Origin: JAJYIW01 sp963781665
Lineage (GTDB): Bacteria > Chloroflexota > Anaerolineae > Anaerolineales > Anaerolineaceae
Length of the DNA stretch: 64,000 nucleotides
Reading direction: 5' to 3'
Assembly (NCBI GenBank): GCA_963781665.1
Contig: CAWAGA010000002.1
Span: forward strand, 2,170,001 to 2,234,000
Position numbers and translations under genes: made by a program. Positions 33,411 through 42,785 of the stretch are shown one piece after another; position 1 is the first letter of the stretch, and each line of letters opens with the position of its first letter. The notes under the pieces were generated by a model that was given only the letters and a program-made list of their open reading frames with translations, was not told the DNA's origin and searched no databases.

Positions 33411-34421
33411 ATGACAAAACCACTGATACCCATCCAACCCGGGGCCAAGATCGCGGCCCAGATCACCCCGGAACCAACTCAAGATGACCTGAATTTCATC
33501 CGCCAAATGGGGGTGGAATATGTCGTGCTGTGGACTGGAGCCGACAAGGCCAGCTACGAGTATTACGCAAGCCGCCGCAAACTATTCGAGGCTGCCGGGC
33601 TGAATGTCTACGGATTCGGTGATTTCGATGTCCACAACCAGGATGCGATCGTCCTAAACCTTCCCAACCGGGATGCAAAGATCGAGGAGTACAAGGCCCA
33701 CCTGCGCAACCTGGGAAAAGCCGGCATTCCCTACACCACCTACGCTCACATGGCCAACGGCATCTGGAGCACGGAAAGGGAGCTCACCCGTGGCATGGCG
33801 CCTACCCGGGCTTTCAATTTGTCCACTGCCGACGCCGGGAACTGGAACGGGGTGGCTTATAACCTGCCCCTGACCCACGAACGCACCTATACTGAAGAAG
33901 AAATTTGGGACAACTTTGCTTATTTCATCCGGCAGGTGGCTCCGGTCGCCGAGGAAGCCGGGGTGCGGATCGGCATCCACCCGGACGACCCGCCAGTGCC
34001 CGAGTTGGGCGGCATCCCTCGCTGCATCTTCAGTAACTTCGAAGGCTACCGGCGCGCCCTTGAGCTGGCCGACAGCCCCAATGTGGGCATGTGCCTGTGC
34101 GTGGGCTGCTGGCTCGAAGGTGGACCGTTGATGGGGAAAGACGTTATAGAGACCATCCATTATTTTGGCGAGCGCAAGAAATTGTTCAAGGTGCATTTAC
34201 GCAACGTGACCCAACCGTTGCCCTATTTTGTCGAAACTTTCATCGACGATGGCTATATGGACATATATAAGGTAATGAAAGCCTTGAAGGAAGTCGATTT
34301 CGATGGCGTGGTCATCGCTGACCACATCCCTCAGATGACGGACGACCGGCGGGTAGGCACGGCCTTCACGATTGGTTACATGAAAGCCCTTCTCGACCGG
34401 GTGAATCACGAGATCGAGTAG
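33411..34421 (+). CDS. Mannonate dehydratase (UxuA) family protein
   Basis: A 336-residue TIM-barrel protein of the UxuA family, which dehydrates D-mannonate to 2-keto-3-deoxygluconate in hexuronate breakdown. Family marks: LGKAGIPYTTYAHMANGIW, the metal-binding GVRIGIHPDDPPVPELGG, CLCVGCWLEGG, FKVHLRNV and the closing IADHIPQM. The family's metal histidine and aspartate positions in HPDDPP, H in VHLRNV and D-H in ADHIP are present. It lacks some of the E. coli enzyme's length, as in many Bacteria. It stands alone, so an in vivo role in glucuronate use is inferred. Confidence 0.83.
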   Translation: MTKPLIPIQPGAKIAAQITPEPTQDDLNFIRQMGVEYVVLWTGADKASYEYYASRRKLFEAAGLNVYGFGDFDVHNQDAIVLNLPNRDAKIEEYKAHLRNLGKAGIPYTTYAHMANGIWSTERELTRGMAPTRAFNLSTADAGNWNGVAYNLPLTHERTYTEEEIWDNFAYFIRQVAPVAEEAGVRIGIHPDDPPVPELGGIPRCIFSNFEGYRRALELADSPNVGMCLCVGCWLEGGPLMGKDVIETIHYFGERKKLFKVHLRNVTQPLPYFVETFIDDGYMDIYKVMKALKEVDFDGVVIADHIPQMTDDRRVGTAFTIGYMKALLDRVNHEIE

Positions 34422-34485
34422 ACGCCTGTTTTTTTATGAGGGTGTCCCTGACCTGCCCACCGGGCGGGCCTGGAATGATAGAAAT

Positions 34486-34523
34486 AAAAAAAGACAGGAA
34501 GATAATTCCTTCCGGTCTTTTTT
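34486..34523. terminator. Bidirectional intrinsic terminator
   Basis: AAAAAAGAC-A-GGAAG pairs with CTTCC-G-GTCTTTTTT with one mismatch across a short loop. The A-run on the left and T-run on the right allow termination in both directions, matching the convergent uxuA-like and GH127-like genes. Confidence 0.85.
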
Positions 34524-34563
34524 GTTGCGAATTAATCCCGGCTTTCCGGGTTTTATAAGGTTT

Positions 34564-36450
34564 TCAATAATCGATGTGATCGCTGGGGAGGAAGCGAGTG
34601 ACGTCGAGCCAGCGCGGCTCTGATTGGCGGTAATACGCGCGCTGGTACAGGGGGCCGATGCTGCCTTGGGGAAAGATATCTACCACCGTGTCGCCCTTCA
34701 AGGTAAGGACGTAATGTTTCTGGCTCATGACGGCCTGTTCCTGACGCTCAGCGATTGGGAAGGTCAGCTTCAGGGTCTGGTCGGCAGCAGCGCTGGCAAC
34801 TTCGATGAAGCGCCCAGCCCAATGGAACGCGACCTGCTGCCCGTCAACTTCGACGGATATGTCCGGGCTTTCAGCGGGCACCCAGGCGGGAGCAAGCAGG
34901 CGGACGGCGGCCGCGTCCTGCTTGAGCCTGACGACAACCTCGCCCCGATAGGGTATAAAGCTGTACACGTCTGCCCAGGCCGAAGCGTGGTTGAGCAGTA
35001 AATTAACCTCCAGAACACCTTCATTGTATTGGACCGCATCTCGCCACAGGTAGTAGAGCGTACGAGTGCCGTTACCGGTGCAGCAGTGGACGATGCCATC
35101 CGAACCTTTCACCCAGAACTCGTTGCCGCCGGACCCCTGGGCGAAACCGCCCACGTTGCGGGAGGCGGTATGGTCGGCGGTTTCATTGGCCCTGATGGGT
35201 CGCGCCGGGCGGTGCTGGGCCTGGTCGTCCACCCAGGTGGAATCGCATAATTGCGCCTCAGCAAAGTGGTTGCGGGTCCAGCGCTCCGCGTCGTTGTAAT
35301 AGTCGCCGGCGCCGGATGCAGTCAGGCGTAAGGCCAGGGCAATCATGTCAGCGATCGAACATGATTCGGCGCTAGGCCAGTGGTCATCAGCCACCTCGGG
35401 GAAATAACCGGTCAGGTCGCAGGCTCCTGATGCGGGGGATCTGGCCCATTCGTAGCCCCGGCGCACGAATTCGATGGTATCCCTGTCACCGGTGGCTATG
35501 GCGAACTCAAGCAGGCTTAAGAGATAGATGGCGTGGGCGTGGAAGTGCTTCTCGGCCAGGAACTCGCCGTTGGGTCCATAATAATCCAGGTGTTCTTTGA
35601 CGTAATGTACGACCTTTTCACCTAATATCCAGGCGGGCTCGTATCCCAGCAGGCGATAGACCTTGCCCAGACTCTCGGGCAGTCTGGCGCAGATCTCACC
35701 TCCCAGCAGATGGACCGGCATGGCGGCTTGCGGCGATTCTTTGTCGTAGACTGCGCCCGGTTCGTAGACAAACGCCGGATAATAGGCGTAATTATCGCGG
35801 TAAATCGCCAACTCGGCTAGCCGGTCGACCATTTTGCGGATCGCATCCACCCAGAGCGGATTATGGTCGCGCTGCCAATAGATCAGCAGTGTGCCCAACA
35901 TACGCCCGCAAACATACGGGTTGGTGACCTGAGTGACCGCTGCATCCTGGAGCGAAGCCAGGCTGCCGTCTGCTCGGGCAATTCCTTCCGTCCAGCAGGG
36001 CGATTCCCAGGCCCATGGCCGGCCCTGAATTGGGATATAAAAAAGGCCATCCGGGCCAAGAGATTTAAGGGTTACATCCTGCCAGACCTGGTCGACCTGC
36101 GCCTCCTGCAGGCTGCCGGAGGCCAGGCGCAGCAATGGCAGAGCCTCCATGAATTTAATCTGGCACCAGTCATTCCAATCATGGTTCATTACCACTGGAT
36201 TGGAGGCAAACAGCACTTTCCAGTACAGTTCGTGGTTGGCCAGGGGGTTGGTTGCCCCGGTGAGAACGTTGACACCCAGTGCAGCCCGGCTGTGGATATC
36301 GTAAGTATCGGGGACACGATCGAGATATCGCTGACCGGGGTAGGGCTGGAGGGGAAGAGAAGGGGCTGTGGGATTGGCGTAGACAATGGAACCTGGACTT
36401 GCTTCGCCAGAGACCGGGCTGCCGGTCGCGAATTGTGTGTTGGTTGCCAT
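34564..36450 (-). CDS. GH127/GH146-like glycoside hydrolase (beta-L-arabinofuranosidase-like)
   Basis: A 628-residue (alpha/alpha)6-barrel enzyme with a C-terminal beta domain. Two zinc-ligand motifs of GH127 are visible: E-x-C in SAESCSIADMIALAL and the double cysteine in HCCTGNGTRTLYYLW; in the studied enzyme HypBA1 these ligate Zn and one cysteine is the nucleophile. So a cysteine-based glycosidase is likely, although overall similarity to known members looks distant. The start at 36450 (MATNTQF) is favoured: GGAG precedes it, and a TATAAT at 36502-36507 would exclude the longer frame. No signal peptide. Substrate unknown. Confidence 0.72.
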   Translation of the reverse strand: MATNTQFATGSPVSGEASPGSIVYANPTAPSLPLQPYPGQRYLDRVPDTYDIHSRAALGVNVLTGATNPLANHELYWKVLFASNPVVMNHDWNDWCQIKFMEALPLLRLASGSLQEAQVDQVWQDVTLKSLGPDGLFYIPIQGRPWAWESPCWTEGIARADGSLASLQDAAVTQVTNPYVCGRMLGTLLIYWQRDHNPLWVDAIRKMVDRLAELAIYRDNYAYYPAFVYEPGAVYDKESPQAAMPVHLLGGEICARLPESLGKVYRLLGYEPAWILGEKVVHYVKEHLDYYGPNGEFLAEKHFHAHAIYLLSLLEFAIATGDRDTIEFVRRGYEWARSPASGACDLTGYFPEVADDHWPSAESCSIADMIALALRLTASGAGDYYNDAERWTRNHFAEAQLCDSTWVDDQAQHRPARPIRANETADHTASRNVGGFAQGSGGNEFWVKGSDGIVHCCTGNGTRTLYYLWRDAVQYNEGVLEVNLLLNHASAWADVYSFIPYRGEVVVRLKQDAAAVRLLAPAWVPAESPDISVEVDGQQVAFHWAGRFIEVASAAADQTLKLTFPIAERQEQAVMSQKHYVLTLKGDTVVDIFPQGSIGPLYQRAYYRQSEPRWLDVTRFLPSDHIDY

Positions 36451-36501
36451 GGAAATCTGCTCCGCCGGCAGGTGATAAGAAAACAAGCGTCCGGCCATTG
36501 A

Positions 36502-36530
36502 ATTATAGCATTTGCGTGTTCTTGTCCGGA
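36502..36530 (-). promoter_or_regulatory. Promoter candidate for the GH127-like gene
   Basis: On the minus strand a perfect TATAAT (complement of 36502-36507) follows a weak CGGACA-like -35 about 15 bp upstream. The transcript would begin near 36495, making ATG 36450 the first usable start. Confidence 0.4.
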
Positions 36531-36619
36531 AAAATATTTGGTTATATAATAAAAAAAACCCAGATGCCTTCACTATCGGAAAATACACGACCAATACGGC
36601 AAGCCAGGAGAAAACCAGC

Positions 36620-38095
36620 ATGCCATTTTTCCCCCGTGTAACCCTAAGAAGCGTCAGTCAATCCCTGTTTATGCTGCTTGTGCTGGTTCTGATTGCCTTT
36701 CCCATAAAAACAGCTGCCGCAGATGATGATTTTAGCGCTGTCGATCGATATGTAACAAATTTTATGCAGCAGAACCGGGTTCCAGGATTGGCGCTGGCTA
36801 TCGTCAAGGGTGATCAGATCGTCCACCTGCAGGGGTTTAGCGTGGCAGATCCATCCGGCCGGCCGGTAACCGCACAGACGCCGTTCATCCTGGGCTCTAC
36901 CAGCAAATCATTCACAGCCCTGGCTGTGATGCAGATGGTCGAGGCGGGCAAGGTCGACCTGGATGCGCCGGTGACTACCTATCTGCCCTGGTTCCATCTA
37001 GGAAATGACGGCATTTCAGGTGAAATTACCGTGCGCCAGCTGCTCAACCAGACTAGCGGTATTCCAACGATGGCAGGCCAGGCCACCCTTTATCTCACCG
37101 ATTCCTCCCCGGATGCGCTCGAGCGCCAGGTGCGTAGCCTGAGTCAGTGGACTCTGGCTCATCCCCCGGGGAGCGCATTCCTCTACGCTAATGCCAACTA
37201 TCAGACAGCGGGATTGATCGTGCAAACCGTTGCCGGAATTCCTTTCGAGAGCTATGTCCAGGAACACATCTTCAACCCTTTAGATATGCAACACAGCTAC
37301 ACAGATAAACTCTCCGCCATGGCAAACGGGCTTGCCAGCGGCTACCATTATTGGTTTGGATTCCCATTTCCAACCGGCGAGACAGCTTTTCCGCGCGAGC
37401 ATTTTCCTTCAGGCTTTTACGTCAGTACTGCGGAAGACCTGGCGCATGCCTTAATCGCTCACCTGAACAACGGGTTATATCAGGGGACGCAAGTGATCTC
37501 ACCGGTAGGAATGGCCGAGCTTCACATGCCAGTTTTGGCTAACTATGCGATGGGTTGGGTGGTGAATAACGGTGTGCTTTCGCACAATGGGTCAGTAGGA
37601 GATTTCGGGAGCTATTTATTGGTTGATCGGGCGAATCAGGTGGGGGTTGCGGTGTTATTCAACATTAATAACGCAATTGGCGCTTCTCATATTTACATCG
37701 TCGGTGATAATGTGGCAGCGCTGCTTACGGGAGGTAGCCTAGCGCCAACTCCGGGAGAGACTGGCTACATCCTTATGGCGGTCGGATTACTTGCTTTGCT
37801 GGCGGGAGCCATGATATGGATCACTTGGTCCTACAGGCGCTTGCGGACCGAAAGCAAGGCGATCAACCAAGGCCCGCTTTCCAGACGAACAGCGCTGTTA
37901 TTCGGCCTAGCGCTGGTTGCCGAGGTGGCGATTGCGATCATTCTTTGGCAGCAGATGACCACTGGCTTGTTCAATGCCTGGGTTTACCAGCCAGATTTCA
38001 CTCTGTTCATCGTGGCCGATTCGGTTTTGCTCGTAGGCTGGGGGATCGTTAGAAGTGCGATCGTCGTTCGCAGAGTTTTCTTCTATAGATCCTGA
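36620..38095 (+). CDS. Serine beta-lactamase-like hydrolase with C-terminal membrane helices
   Basis: A class C beta-lactamase/D-Ala-D-Ala carboxypeptidase-like esterase fold. Signal peptide LFMLLVLVLIAFPIKTAAA, then the catalytic S-x-x-K in LGSTSKSFTALAVM, the Y-A-N motif in FLYANANYQ and a H-x-G-like SHNGSVGDFGS third motif. After the enzyme domain come about three transmembrane helices (from LMAVGLLALLAGAMI), so the catalytic part is outside and tethered. Start 36620 is chosen because AGGAG is nine bases upstream and it directly opens the signal peptide; the frame is open to 36512. The end overlaps the convergent GNAT gene by 13 bp. It could act on peptidoglycan peptides, esters or lactams. 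Confidence 0.85.
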   Translation: MPFFPRVTLRSVSQSLFMLLVLVLIAFPIKTAAADDDFSAVDRYVTNFMQQNRVPGLALAIVKGDQIVHLQGFSVADPSGRPVTAQTPFILGSTSKSFTALAVMQMVEAGKVDLDAPVTTYLPWFHLGNDGISGEITVRQLLNQTSGIPTMAGQATLYLTDSSPDALERQVRSLSQWTLAHPPGSAFLYANANYQTAGLIVQTVAGIPFESYVQEHIFNPLDMQHSYTDKLSAMANGLASGYHYWFGFPFPTGETAFPREHFPSGFYVSTAEDLAHALIAHLNNGLYQGTQVISPVGMAELHMPVLANYAMGWVVNNGVLSHNGSVGDFGSYLLVDRANQVGVAVLFNINNAIGASHIYIVGDNVAALLTGGSLAPTPGETGYILMAVGLLALLAGAMIWITWSYRRLRTESKAINQGPLSRRTALLFGLALVAEVAIAIILWQQMTTGLFNAWVYQPDFTLFIVADSVLLVGWGIVRSAIVVRRVFFYRS

Positions 38096-38697
38096 AGGTC
38101 TCCGTAACCTTCAGGATCTAATTCCATTTTCATGATGTAATCAGTCTGCCGGTCTGTCCCCATGATGAAATCGTGGGTACCGATCTGGATGAAACCCATC
38201 CGTTGGTAGAAAGCGATGGCCGCGGAGTTGTGTTCCCAGACACCGAGCCAGACGTAGGTCTTGCCCTGGCGGCGGGCGATCTCAATCCCCTTAGCAATCA
38301 TGGCTTTTCCCAGTCCCTGGTGTTGGAATTGCTGGCGCACATAAATCCTCTCGATTTCCAACCCGAATGGTTCGCGTAAATCCGTCTGAGCCAGGCCGGT
38401 GTTGGTCTTGAGATAGCCAGCTAATTGTTCGCCAAGGAATATGAAGAGAAACAAAGAATCCGGATTTAATAACTCAGCTTCAATTCTTTCGTGGTTGAAG
38501 GCAGCTTCGAGGTAATCTGCCATGATTTCAGGCTGGTTCATGGCAGCAAAGGTTTCGAAGTAAGTCTCGGTCCCGATTGAAATGAGTTGGTCGATGTCGT
38601 TCGGGGTGCAGGGCAGGAAGGTCAGGTCTTTCACAGAGGCTATTATACGAGGATTTTCATTCCCACAGGATGAAACCTCATCATGGGATTTGATCAA
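38083..38697 (-). CDS. GNAT family N-acetyltransferase
   Basis: A 204-residue acetyltransferase. Motif A is IERIYVRQQFQHQGLGKAMIAKG (key Q-x-x-G-x-G/A acyl-CoA loop: QHQGLGKA), then VWLGVWEHNSAAIAFYQRMGF, typical of GNAT motif B, which resembles spermidine/spermine or small-molecule acetyltransferases. The first 26 residues look unlike the family; GTG at codon 27 (VKDLTFLPCTPNDIDQL) may be the true start, but there is no good ribosome site for either. Confidence 0.87.
   Translation of the reverse strand: MIKSHDEVSSCGNENPRIIASVKDLTFLPCTPNDIDQLISIGTETYFETFAAMNQPEIMADYLEAAFNHERIEAELLNPDSLFLFIFLGEQLAGYLKTNTGLAQTDLREPFGLEIERIYVRQQFQHQGLGKAMIAKGIEIARRQGKTYVWLGVWEHNSAAIAFYQRMGFIQIGTHDFIMGTDRQTDYIMKMELDPEGYGDLQDL
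38087..38119. terminator. Perfect 13-bp hairpin spanning two stop codons
   Basis: AGATCCTGAAGGT (38087-38099) pairs perfectly with ACCTTCAGGATCT (38107-38119) across a 7-nt loop. The stem contains the stop of the hydrolase gene (TGA 38093-38095) and codes for the last residues of the convergent GNAT protein. There is no T-run. Confidence 0.65.
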
Positions 38698-39002
38698 AGG
38701 ATCTCAACCTGGACTTCTCAAATCAATATATTAATTAAATTATTAAACCTTAGTTGAAATTGCACCAGGCAATGATCGTGATGGCAGGAAGCTTCTCGCA
38801 CTCTATGCGCAAGGCTTTTTGCATTGAGTGGGGAGTTTCGTCATGCATTTTCCGGGATTGTTTGCAGGTATCAGGGACCGCCAGCCGTCATATAATCCTG
38901 TAGTGAAGGTGGGCCACAGACCTTCTCGCTCAAGGGAGACTAAAGGATTTCAAAGCTTCAGGCTGATGGCTGACCTCTAAGAGTTTATTATAGGAGCTAC
39001 CG
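38698..39002. other. Intergenic region upstream of malic enzyme
   Basis: 305 bp, divergent. No ORF or clear promoter. A loosely palindromic stretch around 38790-38830 (CTCTATGCGCAAGG and CATTGAGTG) is too irregular to interpret. Confidence 0.35.
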
Positions 39003-40304
39003 ATGATTAAAATTACCCCGGAAGACGTCCTGGCATACCACCGGATGGGCGGGCGTCCCGGAAAAACGAGTGTGACCCCCACCAAACCATTGGAAACCCA
39101 GCGCGACCTGAGCCTGGCTTATACCCCAGGGGTAGCCGTGCCCGTGCTTGAGATCGAGAAAGACCCGAACTGCGCTTATGAGTACACTAACAAGGGCAAC
39201 CTGGTAGCGGTTATCTCGAACGGTACCGCGATCCTGGGACTGGGCAACCGGGGACCGCTGGCATCCAAGCCGGTGATGGAAGGTAAGGCCGTCTTGTTTA
39301 AAAAGTTTGCCGATATCGACGTATTCGATATCGAGATAAACGCACGTGAATGCGAAGACCTGGTGCGGGTGATCGCTGCCCTGGCGCCGACCTTCGGAGG
39401 GATCAACCTGGAGGACATTCGCTCGCCGGAGTGTTTTGAGGTCGAGCAGACCTTACAGGAGATGCTCGATATCCCGGTTTTCCACGACGACCAGCACGGT
39501 ACTGCAATCATCCTGGCCGCTGCCCTGCTCAACGCCCTGGAAATTACCGGGAAGAAGATCGAAGACGTAAAAGTGGTTTTCTCGGGGGCGGGGGCAGCCG
39601 GGATCGCCTGCGCCAACCAACTGCGCTCACTGGGTGCGCCTTGTGACCACATCTGGCTGACGGATATAGCCGGTCTTGTATATGAAGGCCGCTGTGAGGA
39701 AATGTTCGCCGAAAAGCTGGCTTATGCCAAAGGTGACCACCCGGCAACTCTGGCCCAGGTGCTGGTAGACGCAGACGTGTTCATTGGCCTCTCGGCTGCC
39801 AACCTGGTGTCGCCTGAGATGCTCAAGACCATGGCCGCCAACCCGATTGTCTTCGCTATGGCCAATCCCGACCCTGAGATCGGTTACGATGCCGCCAGGG
39901 CTGCCCGACCGGATGCCATTGTTGCTACCGGACGGTCGGACTTCCCCAACCAGGTCAACAATGTACTGGGTTTTCCGTTCATTTTTCGGGGGGCGCTGGA
40001 CGTGCGCGCTCGTAAGATCAACGCCCAGATGAAGCAGGCCGCCTCGCGGGCCTTAGCAGCCCTGGCGAAAGAACCGGTCCCAGCTGAGGTTTGCCGGGCT
40101 TATGGGGTCGACCACCTCGAATTTGGACGGAATTACATCCTGCCCAAGCCGCTCGATCACCGGGTGGTGGTCTGGGAAGCGCCCGCCGTGGCTGAAGCTG
40201 CTATTCAATCCGGGGTCGCACGCTTGAGATTGGATGTGGAGGATTATCGCCGGAAGTTAGAAGAAAAATTTCCTTCCTCAATCCCATGCTCTGCATGGGA
40301 TTGA
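39003..40304 (+). CDS. NAD(P)-dependent malic enzyme, short form
   Basis: Oxidative decarboxylation of malate to pyruvate, linking the TCA cycle and pyruvate pools in the cytoplasm. 433 residues: the bacterial short form without the phosphotransacetylase-like tail. Signature regions: RDLSLAYTPGVAVPVLEI with the catalytic tyrosine, GNRGPLASKPVMEGKAVLFK with the catalytic lysine, INLEDIRSPECFEVE and PVFHDDQHGTAIILAAALL with metal-binding D-D, and the Rossmann site VFSGAGAAGIACANQL. The gene stands alone, with a hairpin over its stop codon (40276-40306). NAD versus NADP use cannot be read with certainty. Confidence 0.95.
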   Translation: MIKITPEDVLAYHRMGGRPGKTSVTPTKPLETQRDLSLAYTPGVAVPVLEIEKDPNCAYEYTNKGNLVAVISNGTAILGLGNRGPLASKPVMEGKAVLFKKFADIDVFDIEINARECEDLVRVIAALAPTFGGINLEDIRSPECFEVEQTLQEMLDIPVFHDDQHGTAIILAAALLNALEITGKKIEDVKVVFSGAGAAGIACANQLRSLGAPCDHIWLTDIAGLVYEGRCEEMFAEKLAYAKGDHPATLAQVLVDADVFIGLSAANLVSPEMLKTMAANPIVFAMANPDPEIGYDAARAARPDAIVATGRSDFPNQVNNVLGFPFIFRGALDVRARKINAQMKQAASRALAALAKEPVPAEVCRAYGVDHLEFGRNYILPKPLDHRVVVWEAPAVAEAAIQSGVARLRLDVEDYRRKLEEKFPSSIPCSAWD

Positions 40305-40306
40305 GG
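40276..40306. terminator. Perfect 13-bp hairpin overlapping malic enzyme stop
   Basis: CCTCAATCCCATG (40276-40288) pairs perfectly with CATGGGATTGAGG (40294-40306) over a 5-nt loop; TGA (40302-40304) is inside the right arm. No T-run follows. Confidence 0.65.
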
Positions 40307-40617
40307 AGAATAAGCATATTTTCATAATTTCTATATACGGAGCTGGCAACCTGTCCAGCTTCGTCAGGATCTCTTCAATCAGAAGGGGGAAATTGTGCTA
40401 ATTGGTGCCTGCCAGGGTGCGACAAGAACATCTCAAGTTATTATCTAAATCCTCTTATCGGGCTAAAGTCGCCCGCTGACCGGGCTGTTTCTGCAACGAT
40501 TCACACATCATTATTGAATTCCATGGCCATCAATAACCCCTGAGATGGTCGAATAGCTACACTCCCCACAAAGATACCATTAAATATATCTGCATATACA
40601 TGTCAGCCCTGGCCTAA
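40307..40617. other. Intergenic region, no gene seen
   Basis: 311 bp with stops in every frame and no recognisable motif. It may hold the lost 5' part of the pseudogene that follows, beyond recognition. Confidence 0.4.
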
Positions 40618-41178
40618 GGGAGTATATTGATCTCCTTGTTAGTTGGTTGGATGTTGATCTTTAATTTAGGACAGATTTCGTTTTCGATGGAGGGCAAGAG
40701 TTTCTGGATGATCAAAGCATCTCGGGTAAGCGCCGGCAAGCAGCTGGCGGCTAAATTCCTGGTTGCATACCTGCCTTCGCTGGGCCTGGGATAGCTTTTC
40801 TTATTCGTGATCGTGTTCCTCCAGAGAGTTCCAATCTCTACCCTTCTTTATAGCATTCCTTTCACTGCCTTGTTCTTGGCGGGGCTGGATGGAATCTACT
40901 TCGCACTAGGCGTGCGTGGGGCTAATTTTATCTGGACCGATCCACGGCATGTGGTAGATGAAATAGCTGGCTACCTGGGCTATATCGTTGACATTGCTTA
41001 TCTCTTGGTCAGCTTGTTATTATTCATCGCGCCTGTTTTTCTACTTCCCCGTCTTGGCATTTCGGAAGAGAGCGGGCGGCTGGTCGGATTGCTGGTTGGG
41101 AGCACTTTTACCCTGCTGTGTATGATTTTGCCTTTGATGAAGGTGGAAAACCAGGTCTACCGGATGGGCGAAGGTTAA
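40618..41178 (+). pseudogene. ABC exporter permease, C-terminal remnant with nonsense codon
   Basis: From 40618 the frame reads a membrane segment, then SMEGKSFWMIKASRVSAG and KQLAAKFLVAYLP, matching the E-G-x-S-F-W loop of putative ABC-exporter permeases. TAG at 40792-40794 interrupts it; the residue would naturally be Trp (TGG). The same frame then continues to 41178 with three more hydrophobic helices and a normal-looking end. The N-terminal half and any ATPase partner are absent. GTG 40807 could restart translation, but a 123-residue fragment would not be a working permease. Confidence 0.7.
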
Positions 41179-41282
41179 AAAAACCGCTCGCACCTTAGGG
41201 TGATCTACCCAAAGGGATACAGCCTATTGAGCGGCTCTGTCCCTTACCAATATTAACTGGATATTTACTAACGCGTTAGTCG

Positions 41283-42785
41283 CTAAGAGCCAGGAGCAGT
41301 CTGGAGTGGCCATTCGATCTCCCAGCTGCCGGTTAAGCTGACGCTTCCATTCGAAAAGTACAAAGTCAGCGGCCGGTCTGGGATTCCAGGTAGGCCGATC
41401 GTTAGCAAGAACCGGTGGTCCGGTAATATTTCGCAGGATGAGCTGACCCGGTGATCAGGGACATTGCTCAGGGCCAGGTCACCGATCTCTTCGTCATTCG
41501 TTGGTAGGGCTTCAACCAGAATGTTGATAGGGTAGACAATTTCTTGGGAATCTGGTCCTTGGGCTTGAGGCTCGCCAATCGTCGCACTCAATATGTGGAC
41601 TGGCAAACCGGCGACGTCGATGGTTGACCCTGGTGTCTGAGAAAGGTCCCAGGTTTGGCCCGGCTGGGCATCATTCCCAGGATTGAAAGTGAAGTGCTCA
41701 CCGCCTATGAAATCAAAAGTGAGTTTGTTGAAGGTCAGGATTCCGGTTTGAGCTTGCGAATCGAATGGATCAAACCGGAGGGTTTCCTCACCGCCGGTAG
41801 TTTTAGCGCCCTGGTTCCCGATCTCGAAGGCATTTCCAAGAGCTGGCTGGCGGGTTGCATATTGGCGGCCATACTCGTCTTCAAGGACGGGCTGCGCACC
41901 GGTGAGCCAGGTCCAGGCCGGATCATCCCAGCGATACTCGACCTGCAAGCCGGTTTCCTCAGCACTTTGGCCAACTTGAAGCAGGCTGATCGTAACGCCG
42001 TTCGAGGAAGTGCTAGCACCGGCCGGCGAGTAAGATTTAGCGAGTGGGATGCCGGGTGTCGATGACGACCCGGTGCTCACAGCGGTTTCCAGTTTTAGTG
42101 GCACAGACCAATTCTCTGGGGCAAACCCGGCAGGTAAAGATGGCAGGCGTGGGAGGACCAGGGTTATCTGGGAGACCTCCTCTGGCAGAGCTGGGAAAGT
42201 CAGGAAGGCTTGCAAGACCTTTCCAATGCCGGAAAAGGCCTGGTTTGACACCAGACGGGTGTTATCAGGGAGCAGTAGATAGGCTTTAGCCTCATCAGGA
42301 GAAGCTATCTGGTCAGTCCCAAACTTTTCCTGTGGAAGCCCGCTGACAGTCAGGATAATCTGCGTTCCCGAAGAGTTTGCAACGACACTATCAATCCGAA
42401 GGATCACGTCGCCCTGGCTTTGCTCGATGGGTGAAGGTAAAATGCGCGTTTTACCGACCTCGACAAAGCCTGACGAAGGGTCATAACCGAGCAAGCGTTG
42501 AACCTGGGCCAAGACTGCTTTGGGTCCAGCAATTGCGACAATGATGACAAGCAGCAGCGCTGCTCCAAGGGCGATCGCCTGGGCAGGGCGATTTCTGAAA
42601 TGGCGGAACAGTCCACCGGGTAGGTGAGATTCAGTCAAAGCCTGAGGCTGCATCCTACGGCTTTTTTCCGCCAGGCGCATCTCAAGCCTCAGCGCAAAAT
42701 CGGGATCGGGGGTCTGCGCATTGTAGATTGCGTCCAGCTTTTTTTCAAATTCACTCGAATACTGTTTCGATGCGGGCTCAGTCAT
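41283..42785 (-). CDS. Probable membrane anti-sigma factor
   Basis: A 500-residue single-pass protein. The short cytoplasmic part (1-65, with KKLDAIYNAQTPDPDFALRLEMRLAEK) is placed to bind the sigma factor; a transmembrane helix follows (about 69-91), then a large extracytoplasmic beta-rich region that could sense an envelope signal. I do not recognise a named sensor domain. The ATG overlaps the sigma gene stop by 8 bp, the usual layout of a sigma/anti-sigma pair, and this is the main evidence for the role. No zinc H-x-x-x-C-x-x-C motif is present. Confidence 0.7.
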   Translation of the reverse strand: MTEPASKQYSSEFEKKLDAIYNAQTPDPDFALRLEMRLAEKSRRMQPQALTESHLPGGLFRHFRNRPAQAIALGAALLLVIIVAIAGPKAVLAQVQRLLGYDPSSGFVEVGKTRILPSPIEQSQGDVILRIDSVVANSSGTQIILTVSGLPQEKFGTDQIASPDEAKAYLLLPDNTRLVSNQAFSGIGKVLQAFLTFPALPEEVSQITLVLPRLPSLPAGFAPENWSVPLKLETAVSTGSSSTPGIPLAKSYSPAGASTSSNGVTISLLQVGQSAEETGLQVEYRWDDPAWTWLTGAQPVLEDEYGRQYATRQPALGNAFEIGNQGAKTTGGEETLRFDPFDSQAQTGILTFNKLTFDFIGGEHFTFNPGNDAQPGQTWDLSQTPGSTIDVAGLPVHILSATIGEPQAQGPDSQEIVYPINILVEALPTNDEEIGDLALSNVPDHRVSSSCEILPDHRFLLTIGLPGIPDRPLTLYFSNGSVSLTGSWEIEWPLQTAPGS

